64,000 bases of DNA, from positions 20,383,098 through 20,447,097 of the forward strand of contig CM028907.1 in the NCBI GenBank assembly GCA_016801845.1. The letters are read 5' to 3'. The notes beneath the pieces were generated by a model. The model searched no databases and was not told where the DNA came from. It was given only the letters and a program-made list of their open reading frames with translations. The translations under genes and the position numbers were made by a program. Shown piece after piece: positions 33,576 to 47,419 of the stretch (position 1 is its first letter; every line of letters starts with the position of its first letter). The DNA is from Polydactylus sextarius. Taxonomy: Eukaryota > Chordata > Actinopteri > Polynemidae.

Positions 33576-34905
33576 AATATACATGAAAATTTGACTTGAC
33601 TTGACTTGCCCTTACCATAACCGGTATCTCAAAACTGATAGTGCGAATGCCACAAGACTGCTGAACACGTCCATGGGTGCTTTGTGTAGATGAAAAATGA
33701 GGGCTTTACAGCACTTTGAAAATGGGCCATTTGCCCCCAAGTGAGAGAGCTCAGTTACAATGGTTTTCAATGAGAGAGCTGAAGGCGCTGAAGGTAAAAA
33801 GGAATAGCACAGAAGTAAAAAAAAAAAAAAAAAAAAGACACAAGTTGTATTGCTTCAGAAGTTCCACACTGTGATGAGGCAGGGATTGTTCTACCATTTG
33901 ATACTAAAATTGTTTCGCTATTTTTTGTCACTAAACCAACACACAAGTTTGTAGAGGAGTAGTATGAGAAATTCCCAGAAATTGTAAATATGTCCTGAAT
34001 GAGCTCCATGTTTTGACATTTGAATGATTTTTCTAGTACAAATTAGTTAGCGACTGTAAAACACAAGGAAGAATAAAAATTATGGAAAAAAAAATTGACA
34101 CACATTAAAAAATTGTCAGTAACCAAAAGTAAGCAAAACCAGGTCTTGGGTAAATTGCACTTATTGCAATATAAAGAAACAAAAGCTTCAGCTAGACTCC
34201 TCTCTGAAACCAGTCCCCATTTATATGAAATAGTTATTGCACTGATAGTACATGAGGTTACATGCTAGTGGGTGGGGCTGATAACCTCTTGTGATTATAA
34301 AGTAACTGTTATTAAACAAGCCTGTTGTTGATGAATGGTGCAAAGGTTTGCATTGACTTGTTGTGCAGCCATAGGCTAAAATTAACTACTGCTATAACCA
34401 AGCCTGTAATCCAAAATATAACAGAGCTCCAATAATGATAATGTCACATAAAGTTCTTGTTCTTGTGCACAAAACAGCGTATAGAATTATATCTAATGTG
34501 TAATGTCAGTTATATAATTTATATAATATGAGTTTGTTCATTTATTTATACTTAATATTTAAAATTGATTTACTTAATAAATATGTGTGTATATACATCT
34601 TTTTAGTAGATTGTGTATAATCCTTGTGACCCAAACAGTTTTTATGCGTAAAATTTGCAGTGTCCCTTTTAATCTGACCTCTTCTTGACCCATACCGCCG
34701 CTGTATGCTTCTACAACCTGACTGCAGTAAAGTGTTGTAAAGTTCTATGAACACAGCTGTAGCTTACGTTGTTTTCATGAATAACTCTTCTCAGATGTCT
34801 GCTGCTAAAACTGGCCAATAACCAGCCATAAATCCCACACAACACTGCATCTGCTGATGTGAACCACAATAAAACACAACGAACAACAAAGCTCGTGCTT
34901 CCACC

Positions 34906-34947
<42 letters not shown>

Positions 34948-35238
34948 AAACACCCACATATGCTAGCAGCACTGGGAACATTAGTGGGTCAGATTGAAAC
35001 AAATGAAGACAACTCTTCACTTAGTCACAGTCAGATGGAGCGAGGCAACAATAACCCATAATAGAGAGAGAGAGCGAGAGAGAGATAGCAGAGAGAGTCT
35101 GTGTGTGAAAGTACAAATATTTTGTGTTATGTGCATGTGTATGTTTATGTGCATGTTTGTGTATTATTCAAGTCTGTGTGTGTGCCTGTGTTGGTGCAAT
35201 TGTCTAAGCACCCAATGTGGGTGTCAAAAGTGCATGTT

Positions 35239-35284
<46 letters not shown>

Positions 35285-37754
35285 GGGAAGGAGGGGGTTG
35301 GTTCCAGTGAATGATAATTTATTCGGGTGGAGACGATGAGAACCTTCAGGGCTTTTCTGATGAGAGCCATGTGAATTAAAAACTGACAATACAGGTCTCA
35401 CCTAAGACAAATGTCTTCTCCACAACACTCGTTATTACGTGGAGTGCTGGTGCACGCACATCTTTGTGAGCATGTGTATTTGTACAGTTGAATGCTGTGC
35501 AGTGCTTGGTTATTAAAATAACAGTATTAGTCATGATCTATGATATAAAGGTGATTAAGTTTTACAATATTTTTCTAAACTATTTGTCTGCCCATCAAAC
35601 TGATCTGCAAGCATCATTTAGATTTGACCCCACCACGGCAGAGTACATCCTGGTATCACCCTGAATCTTAGTAATACTTACTACTGCTCTGCTTCCATAA
35701 GGCTACTGTACACCTTCTTTCTTTTTAGACATTAACTTCATTATGTACATACACTCATTTGTTTGATCAAATCCTCAATCAACTTTTCTTTAAGTCGTAA
35801 TGTCTTGATGATGATTGAGAGACTGCTGCATTAACATCAGGGCTTTAGCAGCACAAAGTTAAGTAGACATAAACAGACATTAAATGTGCATCATTTAAAC
35901 CCACTTAAGAGTAGCCTGATAATTATGGTGTATCGTTATTTCTTGTATAAAAAGAGAAACTGAAATCACTTTCGCTTAATGGTTAAAAACATGGCTTTGG
36001 TCATGTCAAGTCACATTTTACATCCTATCTCCTTTTCCTATTCCTATTTCCTATCTACATTATCAGGTGACGATCTGCAATTTATCAAATCAAATGTGAG
36101 GGTTTTGTTAAGGCTGAAGTTTGCATTGATTGGTCAGCGTGTAGACTGGTAATATGTTATGGTATATGTGATACATACAAATACAAAGGAAAATAATGAG
36201 GGGAATTATTTTATTGTTACTTTGCATTTTGACACAAAATGAGAAAAAAAAAACAATCAGAAAAAGATTAAACTAAACTTAAATGAAGTCAAGTCATACT
36301 AATGACATTAGTGCACATGGTTGTCTCTACAAAACATTGTGTAGATTAATTGGTTTAATTGTTCTTCATAAATTGTTTTACTGAGAATGAATTTCTCTTT
36401 TTGCCACAAACACAGTATGGTAATAAGTATCAGGAGCACATTTGTGCAAACTGAAATAGCCAGTAATGGACAGATGGTTGTATGGTAGTATATAACACAG
36501 ATAGGATATGTTTTACTGCAAGACACTATAATACATTTGTTATGTATCTGAACAGCATGCCATGGCAATCTGGCTAGTTGTTGTGGTGTCTTGTTTTGGA
36601 CAAAAGTTTTGAAAGAACTGACAGATGTTTCTTGCCATTGCCACTGACTCTTCCATGAGTCTCTGGGTAGTAAACAGAGTGATAACAGCAGCAGAATAGC
36701 CTGTAGTGCTACAGCCTCAGTCTGCCTGCAGCAATGTGTCCTGCTGAAAAATTGCTGAGCTAAATACTAAAACCGATACAGGCTCAGCTGCTCTGGTTTA
36801 GGAGTAAAATGCCTAAAATGTCAGATGTAAAGGCAAAAAGTAACACTGATCGTTTCTGGCTGGCTGGTGAGAAAAATACATATCAGCAGCAATATAACAT
36901 GACAAGTGTTTTCAGTGAGTGAGAGCATAGAAAAGTTGTAACTGACAGTCTTGTCAAAAGTCTAAAATGGTTTTACTGCAGAACAGAGTGACAGAGACAA
37001 TACCAGAGATAACCAGAATCAAAGACACAAGATATGAAACCATTTTGTTGATGCTGTCCCTGAAAACTCTGTCCAATGATTTACTTACAAACCAGGAAAT
37101 CAGACCACAGCTTGTATGTTGGCATATATTTTCTGTATAATTTTAGACAATATTGAAGGTGCATGGTGTTGAGGTAAAGAGAGGGACTTCATTTGATGTG
37201 GAATATCAACTCCAAGGGCAAAAGAATAAATTTGTAATAAAAATAGTAGATGAAGAGCATCATTGACACTGAGATTCAACAGAGGGAGAATTGAAACTGT
37301 GTAGTATACATATATAAAACATTGATGCAGATGACCCTGCGCTCTTGCTGAATTATTGGTGTATTAATTAAGAGAACCTGATACTGGTTGACTAGATATA
37401 ATGTATAACAGCCACAGAGCACAAGGTTAAATAAGTTGCAGGTCCAGAAGAGCTGTTTCTAATTGAACTATTAATCAGTGGGTTGAACACTGAAACAAAG
37501 CACACCTTTACATTTTTATTTCCCTTATATGACACCAATAATATGGTATTAGGATACCATATAGGATAGCAATAAGGAAGTTACAGAAAAAAATCTTTGA
37601 GCAACAACAACTTTGAGCACAAACTTTTATTATATTAAGATGCGTTTGACCCCAATGTTTGTATAACACACTATTTTAAAGATGTGTTGAAAGGTGGATA
37701 ATAAAAAAATAATAATACAAACATTGTTGTGAGAATATGCATAGAATGGATAAG
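33576..37754. other. Non-coding interval, no gene seen
   Basis: It contains an A-run at 33,817-33,836, (CA)n at 34,908-34,940, short GA runs at 35,064-35,098 and (TG)n at 35,241-35,283. The rest is AT-rich with no recognised transposon or exon. The part from about 37,540 may be decayed upstream LINE sequence. Confidence 0.4.
35241..35283. repeat. (TG)n microsatellite
   Basis: About 21 uninterrupted units. Confidence 0.97.
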
Positions 37755-37885
37755 TCAACAGGCCTTGTAAGAGTTACCAATAATTTTGATGAAGGCTGAT
37801 GCAAGTGAATGCTCAGTCATTATACTTGATCTCAGGGCTGTATTTAACATTATGGATGATGGCATTATTATTACTGAGAGCATGA
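37755..37885 (+). pseudogene. LINE reverse-transcriptase motif A fragment
   Basis: The sequence reads TGLVRVTNN and, after a one-base frameshift, LMKADASECSVI then LDLRAVFNIMDDGII. This matches the teleost non-LTR reverse transcriptase segment 'TALVRVTNDLL...DSGECSVLVLLDLSAAFDTVDHxILL', which includes motif A with its first catalytic Asp (LDLxAxF). Upstream and downstream RT motifs were not recognised. It is a short truncated fossil. Confidence 0.75.
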
Positions 37886-40839
37886 ATGGTGTTTTAAGGT
37901 ACGAAGTGCTAAGAAACCCTACAGGCTCCTCAGGGCAGCCAAATGTACTCTATTTTTAATTCAATTTTATCTTTTTAGTGGTGTTTTCATCTTTTTCCCC
38001 CTGCTCTTTGTGGCCTCTAGGATCAAAATCAATGACAGTTATGGTATTTAAGTATTCAAAGATTTCAACAAGACTGAAGAAGGAAAGGGAAATCTGGGGT
38101 TTTGGTAGAGAACAAAAGTATGGATGGCAGATGAGAAGATCAGAATCAAAGAAGGGAAGATAATCTTAGCAGAGGAGAAGATGGTGGGTGGGGGTGGGGG
38201 TGTCTTCTAGAGAAGCAAGTGGAAAATATGACTTGCTGTAAGAAGAAAGGCCAGTGGTTTATGATTTTAATTAATAAGGACATTTAAAGGATTTTAATGG
38301 CGACTGAAATGGTTCCATCAACTTTAAAGTAATTCAATTCACTTGATTTGACTTTGTGTTTGGACCTATTACAACAAATTATCCATACAGACATATGAAC
38401 TAAGACTTATTATAGAAATTAGAACAAACTAAGCTTACACAATACAATATAACGCATCAAACAAACAGATGAGGGATCAAATATAAGATAAAAGACACAT
38501 CAGTGATATCAGTATTTCATGTCTTCCTCTCAGTTGGATTACTGACAAATTAACACTTGATTTCAATGATCTAAAGTGAAGTCAATATTGAGTTTACTCA
38601 GTTTTACCCTCCTGTCTCCCGTCACTGTCTTCTACTCCTCAGAGATTGAGTAAAGGATGAGGGGAAAGAGTTTGAACGTGGTGCCAACCCTTTCGCACAA
38701 ATACAAAGAGGTGTGTTAGGACATCTATTCACAGGACAGTAATACAGTCAAAGGATCCAGGTTGTCACAGCCAGTGCTGTATTGATTGATTGGTGAGACA
38801 CTTCTGATCCACTTGAGATATGATCTTATAGGTTGCGTGCAATTGGACATTGGGCATATGTTTGTTAAAATATAGACAATTGCATTCATGATTATCAGAA
38901 TTAATTCACCTCTATTACCATGTAGGCTTTACAGTCACCATTTAAGTCCCTCATTCATTTTATTTGAATTTAAGGGGTCTGCTACTCTAGATCTATTTAT
39001 GCTTTAAGGATTGGTGCTTCCTATCCTCTTGAGATTATTAGAAAGGGGGTTCGTGTGTTACTTCATTCACATATAATGTTAACTTAAACATGCAAATATG
39101 GAACTTATGCCTTCCCCCTTCTAGCATGGGAATTATCGTAATGATATTGGGTGAAATATACACTTTTGTAATAAAGTTATGATTTACTTTTTTCAATGCC
39201 TTCACAAACACCAGATTTAAAACCGATACTGAAAAGTTCAGGGAGGTTCACCTGGTCTTGATAGATGTAATTAGGTTGTGGATTGTGAGAGTCATATGAC
39301 ACAATTGATCCATTTGGACTTTTATGCATTGAATACAAAGATACAATTACAAAAATGGGCAGGCATCACTTACACTACCATCTTATAAGCCATATGCATG
39401 TAATGAAAGTCTATAATATTTTTGTGATCACAGAAAAAAAAACTTGATTATATCTTAATTATTTATTACTTGATTATTACATTCATGAATTGTGTTTTTC
39501 CACCTGTATTGAAGCCTTGCTAATGTGTGAATGCTTAGAGTGATGACCCCTCTAATCATTTTAATCGATCAGTGTCTAGTCTGAAATGGGAGCTTCATGC
39601 CTCTAAGAATAGATGTGTTCTTACAGAGTTGTGTGTATCCCCATGTATGAGTCATATTTCTGGCTCCTGTTGACAAGAGGTGTATTTTAAGGATTCTGAA
39701 TTATCACCTTTGGTTTTATTTGCACATACGCATATTAAAATACCTCTGCCAGAGGGTGTGCAGTAACTTTTAAATCATAGTGGCCCCTCCCGCTGATAGT
39801 AGAAGCTTAGGTCTCACTGGTAAAAAACAGAAGTGTCCCATGTCCTTGCATCCATACAGAGACAAGCATTTTTATCATTTCTCCTTCATTCAAATTTCTT
39901 GTGGTGAGGTAAGACATACCCTAACCCAACTGCAGTAAGTCTTATCTAGATCAGGATCTAGATCTTTAAGGAGATCAAATCATCCAGATCTCCTCAGAAT
40001 GACTCAGTGTCACTACCATGCCCCCACTTAAGAGGCTCACCATCTTCTGAACTCTTGTACGAGGCAAAATGTTTTATGAACAGCACTGGAACTGTGCCTG
40101 CTAGAATTTATTCTTATCTAAAGGCATTGAATCCACAGCAGTTGAACTTGGTTGTGCAATCACAGAGCAACACATAAATATGTATGATCAAAGATTTATC
40201 AGTATTAAGAGCTGAGCCATAGAGGTCATAACTGAAGGAAACAACTTTACAACTCTCAGCTCTCGCAAGTTTGAACTAGGATAACAACAAAAGTTCAGAC
40301 CTGTTTGGAGTCTGAGCACGCTGATTACCCTCAAGTTCTTTTTGCTTTACCTGAGGTGAAAAAGTAGGACATTGGCCATTAGAGAATTTGAGATTTGTGG
40401 CTGCATTTTGGCATGCACAGAGGATTATCGTGATAATGCGTGCCACCAGTTATCATCCCCCATAGCCTAAAATGGGAGATTGGCCACTGTCTATGATGCT
40501 GAGGGTTTTCCCTGGGGCCAGCTCTAAGGTCTGCAGATGCCGTGTTATTATTGTACTGGCAAAATTTGCTGAGCGAGCATGGTCTTTTTCAAGAACGCCC
40601 TGCAGCCCCACATCTTGAGTTTCTATTGGACAGTGCGACACCATGTGTCTATTGACATTAGTGTACAGTTAAGAATTTCTCTCCTATAACTCTAACTGAC
40701 TCCATAATACTCATATGCAATATGTATGATAGTGTCCAGCTGTCATTCCTCCTGTCCATCCTGGCCATTTGCCCCTACAGTGGAACTGGACAGTATATTT
40801 CCCCATGTATGGTGAAATACACCTGGGGAATTCTATAAT
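37886..40839. other. Non-coding interval, no gene seen
   Basis: A G-rich word (gggtgggggtggggg) lies at about 38,185-38,200. A 63-codon - strand frame at 40,453-40,644 has no known domain. Nothing else was recognised. Confidence 0.4.
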
Positions 40840-41005
40840 GTTTTTAAAAAGTCATTTTAAACTTGTTTATATACTGTATTTTCTATATAACTAAACTTGT
40901 TTATATATTTATTTATTCTTTCTTGCACGGTTGGTGGAGTGTCATCATGTTTGTTTTTATTCCACTGCTTTTTCTGTTGTAGAGATTAATAAAGTTTAAT
41001 TTAAT
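40840..41005 (+). repeat. Possible retroelement 3' end with AATAAA
   Basis: T-rich sequence with 'tttcttgcacggttggtgg', then 'gattaataaagtttaatt'. The style (T-rich 3' UTR, 'ttgcac' word, AATAAAG, short TTTAA tail) recalls teleost LINE 3' ends, but there is no adjacent coding remnant. Confidence 0.3.
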
Positions 41006-42916
41006 GGGTTGTGTCCACATTCCTGGCACATTTTTGACAATGTAATTTTACTAACTGTTGCATGTTCTGCTTTATTCTGCTCTGAAATAAACACTGATTT
41101 GGACTGGATTCGATTTTTTCAGAATGCCCTGTGCGAGCTGTGCAGTGTACTTTTTGGGAAGCTTTCATGTGTTTCTTATGTTGTGTTTCTTGTTCTCTTG
41201 CGCTTACACACAATTACTATTCATTCATTTGATGTCAGATGAGCAATTCTTTCAATGACTGATCACTGGAGCCTATCTCCTGGAAGAAAAGAGAAGAAAA
41301 CACACCCAAACTTGAAAGCAACAGAATAATTCATAGACTCCTCTCAGTCATTGCTATGATTATGTCAAGTTCTTGGACCAAATTATTTAAGATTTCATTT
41401 ATTTAATTGGTGTCATAGCTTCTAAAGTGGCCTGTCTCCATTAGTTTTTTATCAGTTCGTAAAATGAAAACATAGGTGATATTTCTTTCACGCTTGGCAG
41501 TATTTCCTCAGTAGCATGTAAATAAAACAACTCAATTGCTTATTGTGTGGCACAATCCCATCTACTGCAGAACTCTTTAAAACGACAGACATACATATAA
41601 TTCAATATCATCTATTTTCTATCTTTTGTCTGACATTATATATAAATATCGGAGTATCTCATAGGAAGTGAGACAGATTTCAGTCTGCCAGCTGGTCTTC
41701 ACAGGCAATTGAGCATGCATATAACTGAGCTTCTAACGCTGTAAAAGATATTACAACACATGTTTGTACCTCACCCTGTCACCAATCATTAACGTACACA
41801 ATATAACTGGATACAGTAAGCCCCGAAACACGGGCTGCACATGGTTCCTTTAATGGCCAAATGGACAGATCTATATGAAGTTGTAATTAGCCATTTATTC
41901 CTGTGCCTGTTGATTATATCATTTCTAACAATACACTGAACATCACAGAAGTCAAATTGCTAAAAGATCTGACAAAAAGCAGCAGAACTACCTTCATGAT
42001 TTTATATCTCCCATGATAAAGCAAGTGAGAATATGCTTTATATTGCTTGCTCTATAGAACCCATAACCCTGAATAGGTCTTGAACTAAAACCAACAGCAG
42101 GAAATGAGGTAAGAGAACACGAGTGCCTTGTCACCTCTGGAGACTGTCAGAGAGAAATGAGTGTCAGATACGCTGTTATCACTTCTCTTTATGGCATTAC
42201 ATCAGGGACAGCAGCTGCTTTCCTTTGTTCACATCAGTGTTAACATATATGTGTGTGTTTTAAGAAACCCTCTATAAATCAATGTCAGATTGCAATAAAG
42301 CCTATATATGACTTTGAGGTAATTATCACATAGGACAGACACCTATGTAGACATAGAGCGTGACTCAAAGTCAATTATCGCTCTGTGACTGCTTAATTTT
42401 CACTCTTGGTTTTATCTAGCACCTGACACTTCACAGTTTAAAATATTATGTAAAATCCTTTCACACAATACTACTTTTAAACAATACTGCACTAGTGCTG
42501 GCTATCATTATGTTAGGCACTCACATTTCAGCTGAGCTCATATTTATAATATATTTTTTTGGTGACCTAAAAGTGTGTGGTTTACAAGACTGGAGTTCAA
42601 CCCCGAGGAAATATCAGGGTAAAGGTGAATTTCCTCCTGTGCCTTAGTGCTCCAACTCACATTTCTAATCATTTTGTAGCCTCAATATTTTTATTTGCAT
42701 TCTGAGTTTTGAGACGTTAATCTTTAAAGCTTTCTCATCTCAGATTATAAATTCCATGTCAGATGAAAAACAAGAATTTCCTTAAAAAATTCAACATATT
42801 ATGTAGTGACAGAAAACATAAAACAGTTCAGCAACATCATTTAGATGCAAAGCATCCATTCAAATTGAAAGAAAATTTACACTGATGATATTGATAGAAT
42901 AACTGTGCTTTTCCCA
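41006..42916. other. Non-coding interval, no gene seen
   Basis: AT-rich. A B-box-like 'ggagttcaaccccgag' at about 42,593-42,608 could be a SINE scrap. No gene. Confidence 0.35.
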
Positions 42917-43205
42917 GCTGCTTATGGGCGAAGGCAGGTGCACCCTGGACAGTCAGACAGATACAGACAAACAACCATTTGCACTCACATCCACACCTAC
43001 AGGCGATTTAGTATGCTCAATTCACCTATCCCCTAATCCATGCATGTTTTTGGGAGGAAACTGGAGCTCCCGAAGGCATAGACATGAAGACACGGGGAGA
43101 ACATGCAAACTCCACAGAAAGAACTTGCACCTGACCCAGGAGTTGAACCCAGGACCTTTTTGCTGTGAGGCAACAGCACTAACCCCTGTGCCCCTGTATT
43201 GTCCC
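42917..43205 (-). repeat. Copy of the 7.6-kb dispersed repeat family, inverted
   Basis: Read as reverse complement it contains the family words. On the + strand these are 'aggtgcaccctggacag', 'caaacaaccatttgcactc', 'catgcatgtttttgggagg', 'acatgcaaactccacag', 'gagttgaacccaggacc' and 'gtgaggcaacagcactaacc'. The copy is nearly complete and better preserved than those at 7.6 or 10.7 kb. Confidence 0.8.
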
Positions 43206-44435
43206 TTGTGAAAAGAATTCCAGATATATTATCAGACGGAATAGATTATTGTAGATTTTTATGCACCGTGGATTCTTTCAGATATTATAATGAACTCCTT
43301 TTAGATGTATAATGCCTTGTGATCATCATGTATTTTACAAAATTCACACACTTTTTTTTATGGGAGTTTCCATTTAAAGGTACAGAACAAGCAAGTAAGC
43401 AGGCCAGTTTCAGGGTGTTTCCAGGATGAGCACAAGTTAAGTGTACATGTTAGATTTTTTTCATTACAGATTCTGCAGAGGAACATACAAATTGAAGTAG
43501 TCTTATTTATAAGTTCATCCATGAATTATAATAATACAGCAGCTTTGTGTAATTTCACATTTTGTATGTGAGATTATTAAGTGTTAAAGGGTTGTGAAAA
43601 AAAATCCTCCACTGAGAACATCTAATTATACATCTACACAAAATCTTTTCCATGCAAAATTATCACTCCCTCAGTGCAGCCATGTGTTAGACAGTATCCC
43701 CGTTTCTTCTCTTGCTCTGCTGTTCTCCCCCTCTTTTATTCTTTCACCTTTCTGTTTTCTTTTAAATACATGTCCCTGATGCCAATCCACTTCTGGGGCA
43801 CATCTCTCTAACAAGCCTGTAGAGACTAAAATCACTAGTAAGTCAGACAACTATACCTGGAAAAACTGGCTGTGCTTGTGCTGCTGTGCTAGCAAAAGAA
43901 GGCAGTTAACGCTAGTGCTAACCTATTTCATAGTAAAGTTGCAACAGCTCCACATTCAAAACTTACTTAGTGATCCCACTGCATCTTTGACTTTTCCGCC
44001 AGCCCTCTCCTTTTGTTTTCTATCTTTTATTGTATTGCTCTCAGTACCTTTAGACAGCCACACCGTTCCAGATTCTCACTGAGAATATCAACAGATTATC
44101 AACACAGGCTGGTTGAGCAAAGTCAGAGCAACTTAATTAAAGTTGAAATATTTTTCACTCGTGCATGTGTGTTGTTCTTTGTTCAATTTTCCCAGAACAA
44201 ATTTACAGCTATGTGTGTCTCTGCTTTAATTGACAATGAATGTGTTTTGTGTTTGGTCTGAACATGCCTTAACTCACTCCACCTTTCCACTGAAAAATAT
44301 TACAAACTTTTTCTAAATGGTGAAAAAAATTAAAAATTCTGTTGAAAAATCATAACTTGCAAATAATTGTTCTGATTCAGGAATCTATTTATCTCATCAG
44401 CGTTAAGATAAATGTTGTTTTACAAAAGTTACTAA

Positions 44436-44448
44436 TGCCACCTGCTGG
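44436..44448 (+). promoter_or_regulatory. CTCF-like core motif
   Basis: TGCCACCTGCTGG matches YGCCMYCTRSTGG at all 13 positions. It is the best of three such motifs in the window, all in the same orientation. Confidence 0.35.
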
Positions 44449-45180
44449 CACTCACCCATTATAACAACAGCAGCTTAGCTGTTTCATACCTGAGATGATC
44501 CACAGACCAGACTTTAAGTCTGGTGTTATGTCACGACAAGCAATGCAACTGAGATTTGCCACCTATAAACCTGTTATTAGAGGGTGTAATCTGTGTCAAT
44601 GCAAGCAGGTCCTTTGTTGTGACCCTGTTCTATAGGCACAGAGTAGCTCTTAGGCCATAGCCGCTATGCATCAGACACTGAGGGGTTTGTCCCAAATGGC
44701 CCAAGAGAACAGATGTAAATTTAGCCCACAGCAGGGGTATGGACACCTGTGCCAAGCCCATTTGTTACAAAATTGTATCTCTGCTTACACAGCAAGGGTT
44801 ACAATGCATACGTCTACCATCTACCCCTCTGGCTGGAGGTGCATGAGTAATGCAGCTTTACAAAAGGAACAAAAAATGTAACATGACGCTCTTGTGACAA
44901 ATCCATCTTAGTATGAGTATGTGGAGAGATCTTGCCCCACTGCTGTATAAACAGCCAACTTCTCTGTGGTTCGGCAACCATAAAATGATCACAACTACTC
45001 CCTCAACAGTTAAAAAATTCCATGTCTGTGGCACCTTTATAAATCCAACATGGAGTAGAATCTTATAGTAGGCTTTTTATAATTCTACTGAGGCAAGAGC
45101 AAAGAAAGAAACAGTGCTGAAAAAAAACACAATGAAGCCTGTCTGGTCAAAGGCTGTTTGATTCTAAATGCGCGTGCATG

Positions 45181-45186
45181 CACACA

Positions 45187-45219
<33 letters not shown>
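45181..45219. repeat. (CA)n microsatellite
   Basis: Visible directly. Confidence 0.95.
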
Positions 45220-45222
<3 letters not shown>

Positions 45223-45869
45223 TGCATGCGTTGTTAGCTTGTCAGCACGGGGATGAGGCAGGGAAACACGGTTATTGATTTCTGTGTGTTGTTGTTTGGA
45301 AGGCTACGTTGTCATAGTGGCTCGCCAGATGATGTCCAGATAGACTGCAAACAGCAACAAGACTCATTTAATCTGGAGGGGACGAAGAGCAGATTTAAAG
45401 ACAGAACACTCAATGGCAACAGTTTCACAGGTTAAACCTATTGCTGGGCCAAATGTAATCAAGGAGCAGCACTGCTTGTATTGGATTGTGTTGAGACAGA
45501 AAAAAAATGTATTCCAATAATCTGGCTGAAAGTGCTGATGTTTTTTTCTGTCTAATCGTTTCAACGCCATTGCTTTTTCCATGACCTGTTAAAATAATGT
45601 GTGATGTGTGTATTAACAGTTGATAACTGAATAGTAATTAAATTGATTGTGTATAATGGTGTTATAAAGGGTGTGTTTCTGTGACTACATACCACTGGCA
45701 ACAGGATACAGTATATTTTTTACTGTAATTGAAATTTTTCATTGTGTGTTGCTTACAGATTTGCTATGTTAATATCACAGGCCTTAAATACTTCCCCCAA
45801 ATACACGCTCAAGATGGCATCACTATACATCAGCAATCTTGCCACTCTATACATACTGTATGTGCCAGC

Positions 45870-46015
45870 TTTCCCATAGACTGGGGACCTGTACAGGGCT
45901 CTTGAAGATACTGAATGAGTGAGTGAATGGAGTGACCTGTGCACTGTACATATTGTAAAGCCATGGGGCAAATTCATTTTGATGTATATGAATAAAAATA
46001 AATTGATGGATGTAT
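45870..46015 (+). repeat. Possible 3' fragment of the 7.6-kb repeat family
   Basis: 'agactggggacctgtacagg' resembles the family's 'gactggcgacctgtccagg', and the end 'aaaattgatggatg'-like wording (aataaattgatggatgtatg) fits its terminus. The middle is diverged. Confidence 0.4.
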
Positions 46016-47224
46016 GCAGTCAAACCTTCCATTCCCATTTTTAAATGTCTTTGAGGGCGTATGAAAGATTGACAGTGAGAATTTATACTGCCCTGCCTAC
46101 ATGGTGGGAGTAGTTGTTGGAACAAGACCGGATAGGCAATGATCAACTTTATTAGATACTTCTCCACAATCATTCATTCTACATGTCAATGTCAAACTGT
46201 AGGTTTATGCAGAAAATCCTGTCTATAATAATGCTCCTAACTCCCAAATGTTAAAGCAATGTTGTGCTGCCTCATTGTGAGGAGGCTGGTGCAATATGGA
46301 TATATTAACCTCATATTCATAGGTGATTCATTTTCTCATCTACCACATTTGTGCAATAACGCGGCAACCAAAAAAAGACATACAGGGTCAGGGTGTGTCA
46401 ATGAAAGGTCTAAATATAACAATGTGCCACCTGCCCATCCTGACTGACCAGACTGACCTGTCTGGTAAGCAAAGGAGAAATAAGGTTTTAATGTTTATGC
46501 TGAAGATTTTTCAAACTACATTACAACATGTCTACACCAGCTCAGTAGCAAAGTGGCTGCTGTTCTCCATCACTTTCTACACTGGATGAGGCATTTTGGC
46601 AGCACTCGCAAGCCCAACACAATCAATGCAGTGCACTTAAAGTCTGAAGAACTTGAAGCGTAAAAAGTTGCTTCAGGATTCACACATTTAAAGCGTGAGT
46701 GAAGTAAGCCATTATATAGCCAGTCCAGACAGCTTTATTGGCTGAAATTGAAGCATACCTGTTCTGTAAGATGTGCAGAAGATGGAAGACTGAAAATTGC
46801 ATCTTAATAATATCCACTGACAATCCTAATATGACACCTTAATGGCAGGTTTAAAGGAGCTGCATACGTTATACTGTGTCCCAAAATAAGAATTTAGTCA
46901 TTATCTACTCAGCTCCATGTTTGTCAGAGGGAAATGACCACCACCTTGGCCAACAGAGCTGAAGCCAGTACAGTGCCACTAATGGCTTCTAGATACTAAA
47001 AAAGTTTGCTAAGAAAGTCCCAATTTTTTAGACTGTATTGTGTGACAATGCACCACTCTGTGACTGCCCTGCAGTGGTTTGGTTTGGCAGAATAGTCTCT
47101 TCTCTGGTATGTGTCACTGGGCGTCTGTCAGCTGAGGAAAAAAGTAGCAGCAGGAAACTAGAACTTTCCTTAAATTTAAACTTTTTCTCTCTAAATTGAA
47201 TTGAAGTGTCATACTGCCAAAGAC
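46016..47224. other. Non-coding interval, no gene seen
   Basis: Unrecognised AT-rich sequence. An 88-codon frame at 46,323-46,589 has no known domain. Confidence 0.35.
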
Positions 47225-47395
47225 GAAACTTCCATCCATCCAAATCCAGCTGACAATGAGTGAGAGTCAGGATTCATCCTGGACAATAAATCTCAGAAGA
47301 AGTAGAACTATAGAAATAAACAACCAGTGATGCTCACATTCATATATATGGCATATATAGAGTCACAAACAAACCTGATTTACAGTTTTGATAAA
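47225..47395 (-). repeat. Dispersed repeat, first part, interrupted by a LINE
   Basis: On the + strand it runs 'atccagctgacaatgagtg', 'ggattcatcctggaca', 'gaaataaacaaccagtgat', 'ctcacattcatatatat' and 'tagagtcacaaacaaacctg'. This is the inverted 3' half of the 7.6-kb family. The family's next block ('gtctttggactgtggg') resumes only at 47,890, after a LINE fragment. Confidence 0.6.
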
Positions 47396-47419
47396 GAAGC
47401 TGTGATAAAGAAGGCCCAG

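Larger units (their letters stand above)
43206..45869. other. Non-coding interval, no gene seen
   Basis: It includes a (CA)n array at 45,181-45,219 and a CTCF-like motif at 44,436-44,448. Open frames are short and without known domains. Confidence 0.4.

Noticed and set aside
44640..44881. 71-codon frame with CpG-poor mixed sequence
   Set aside because: No recognisable domain and no supporting splice or start context.
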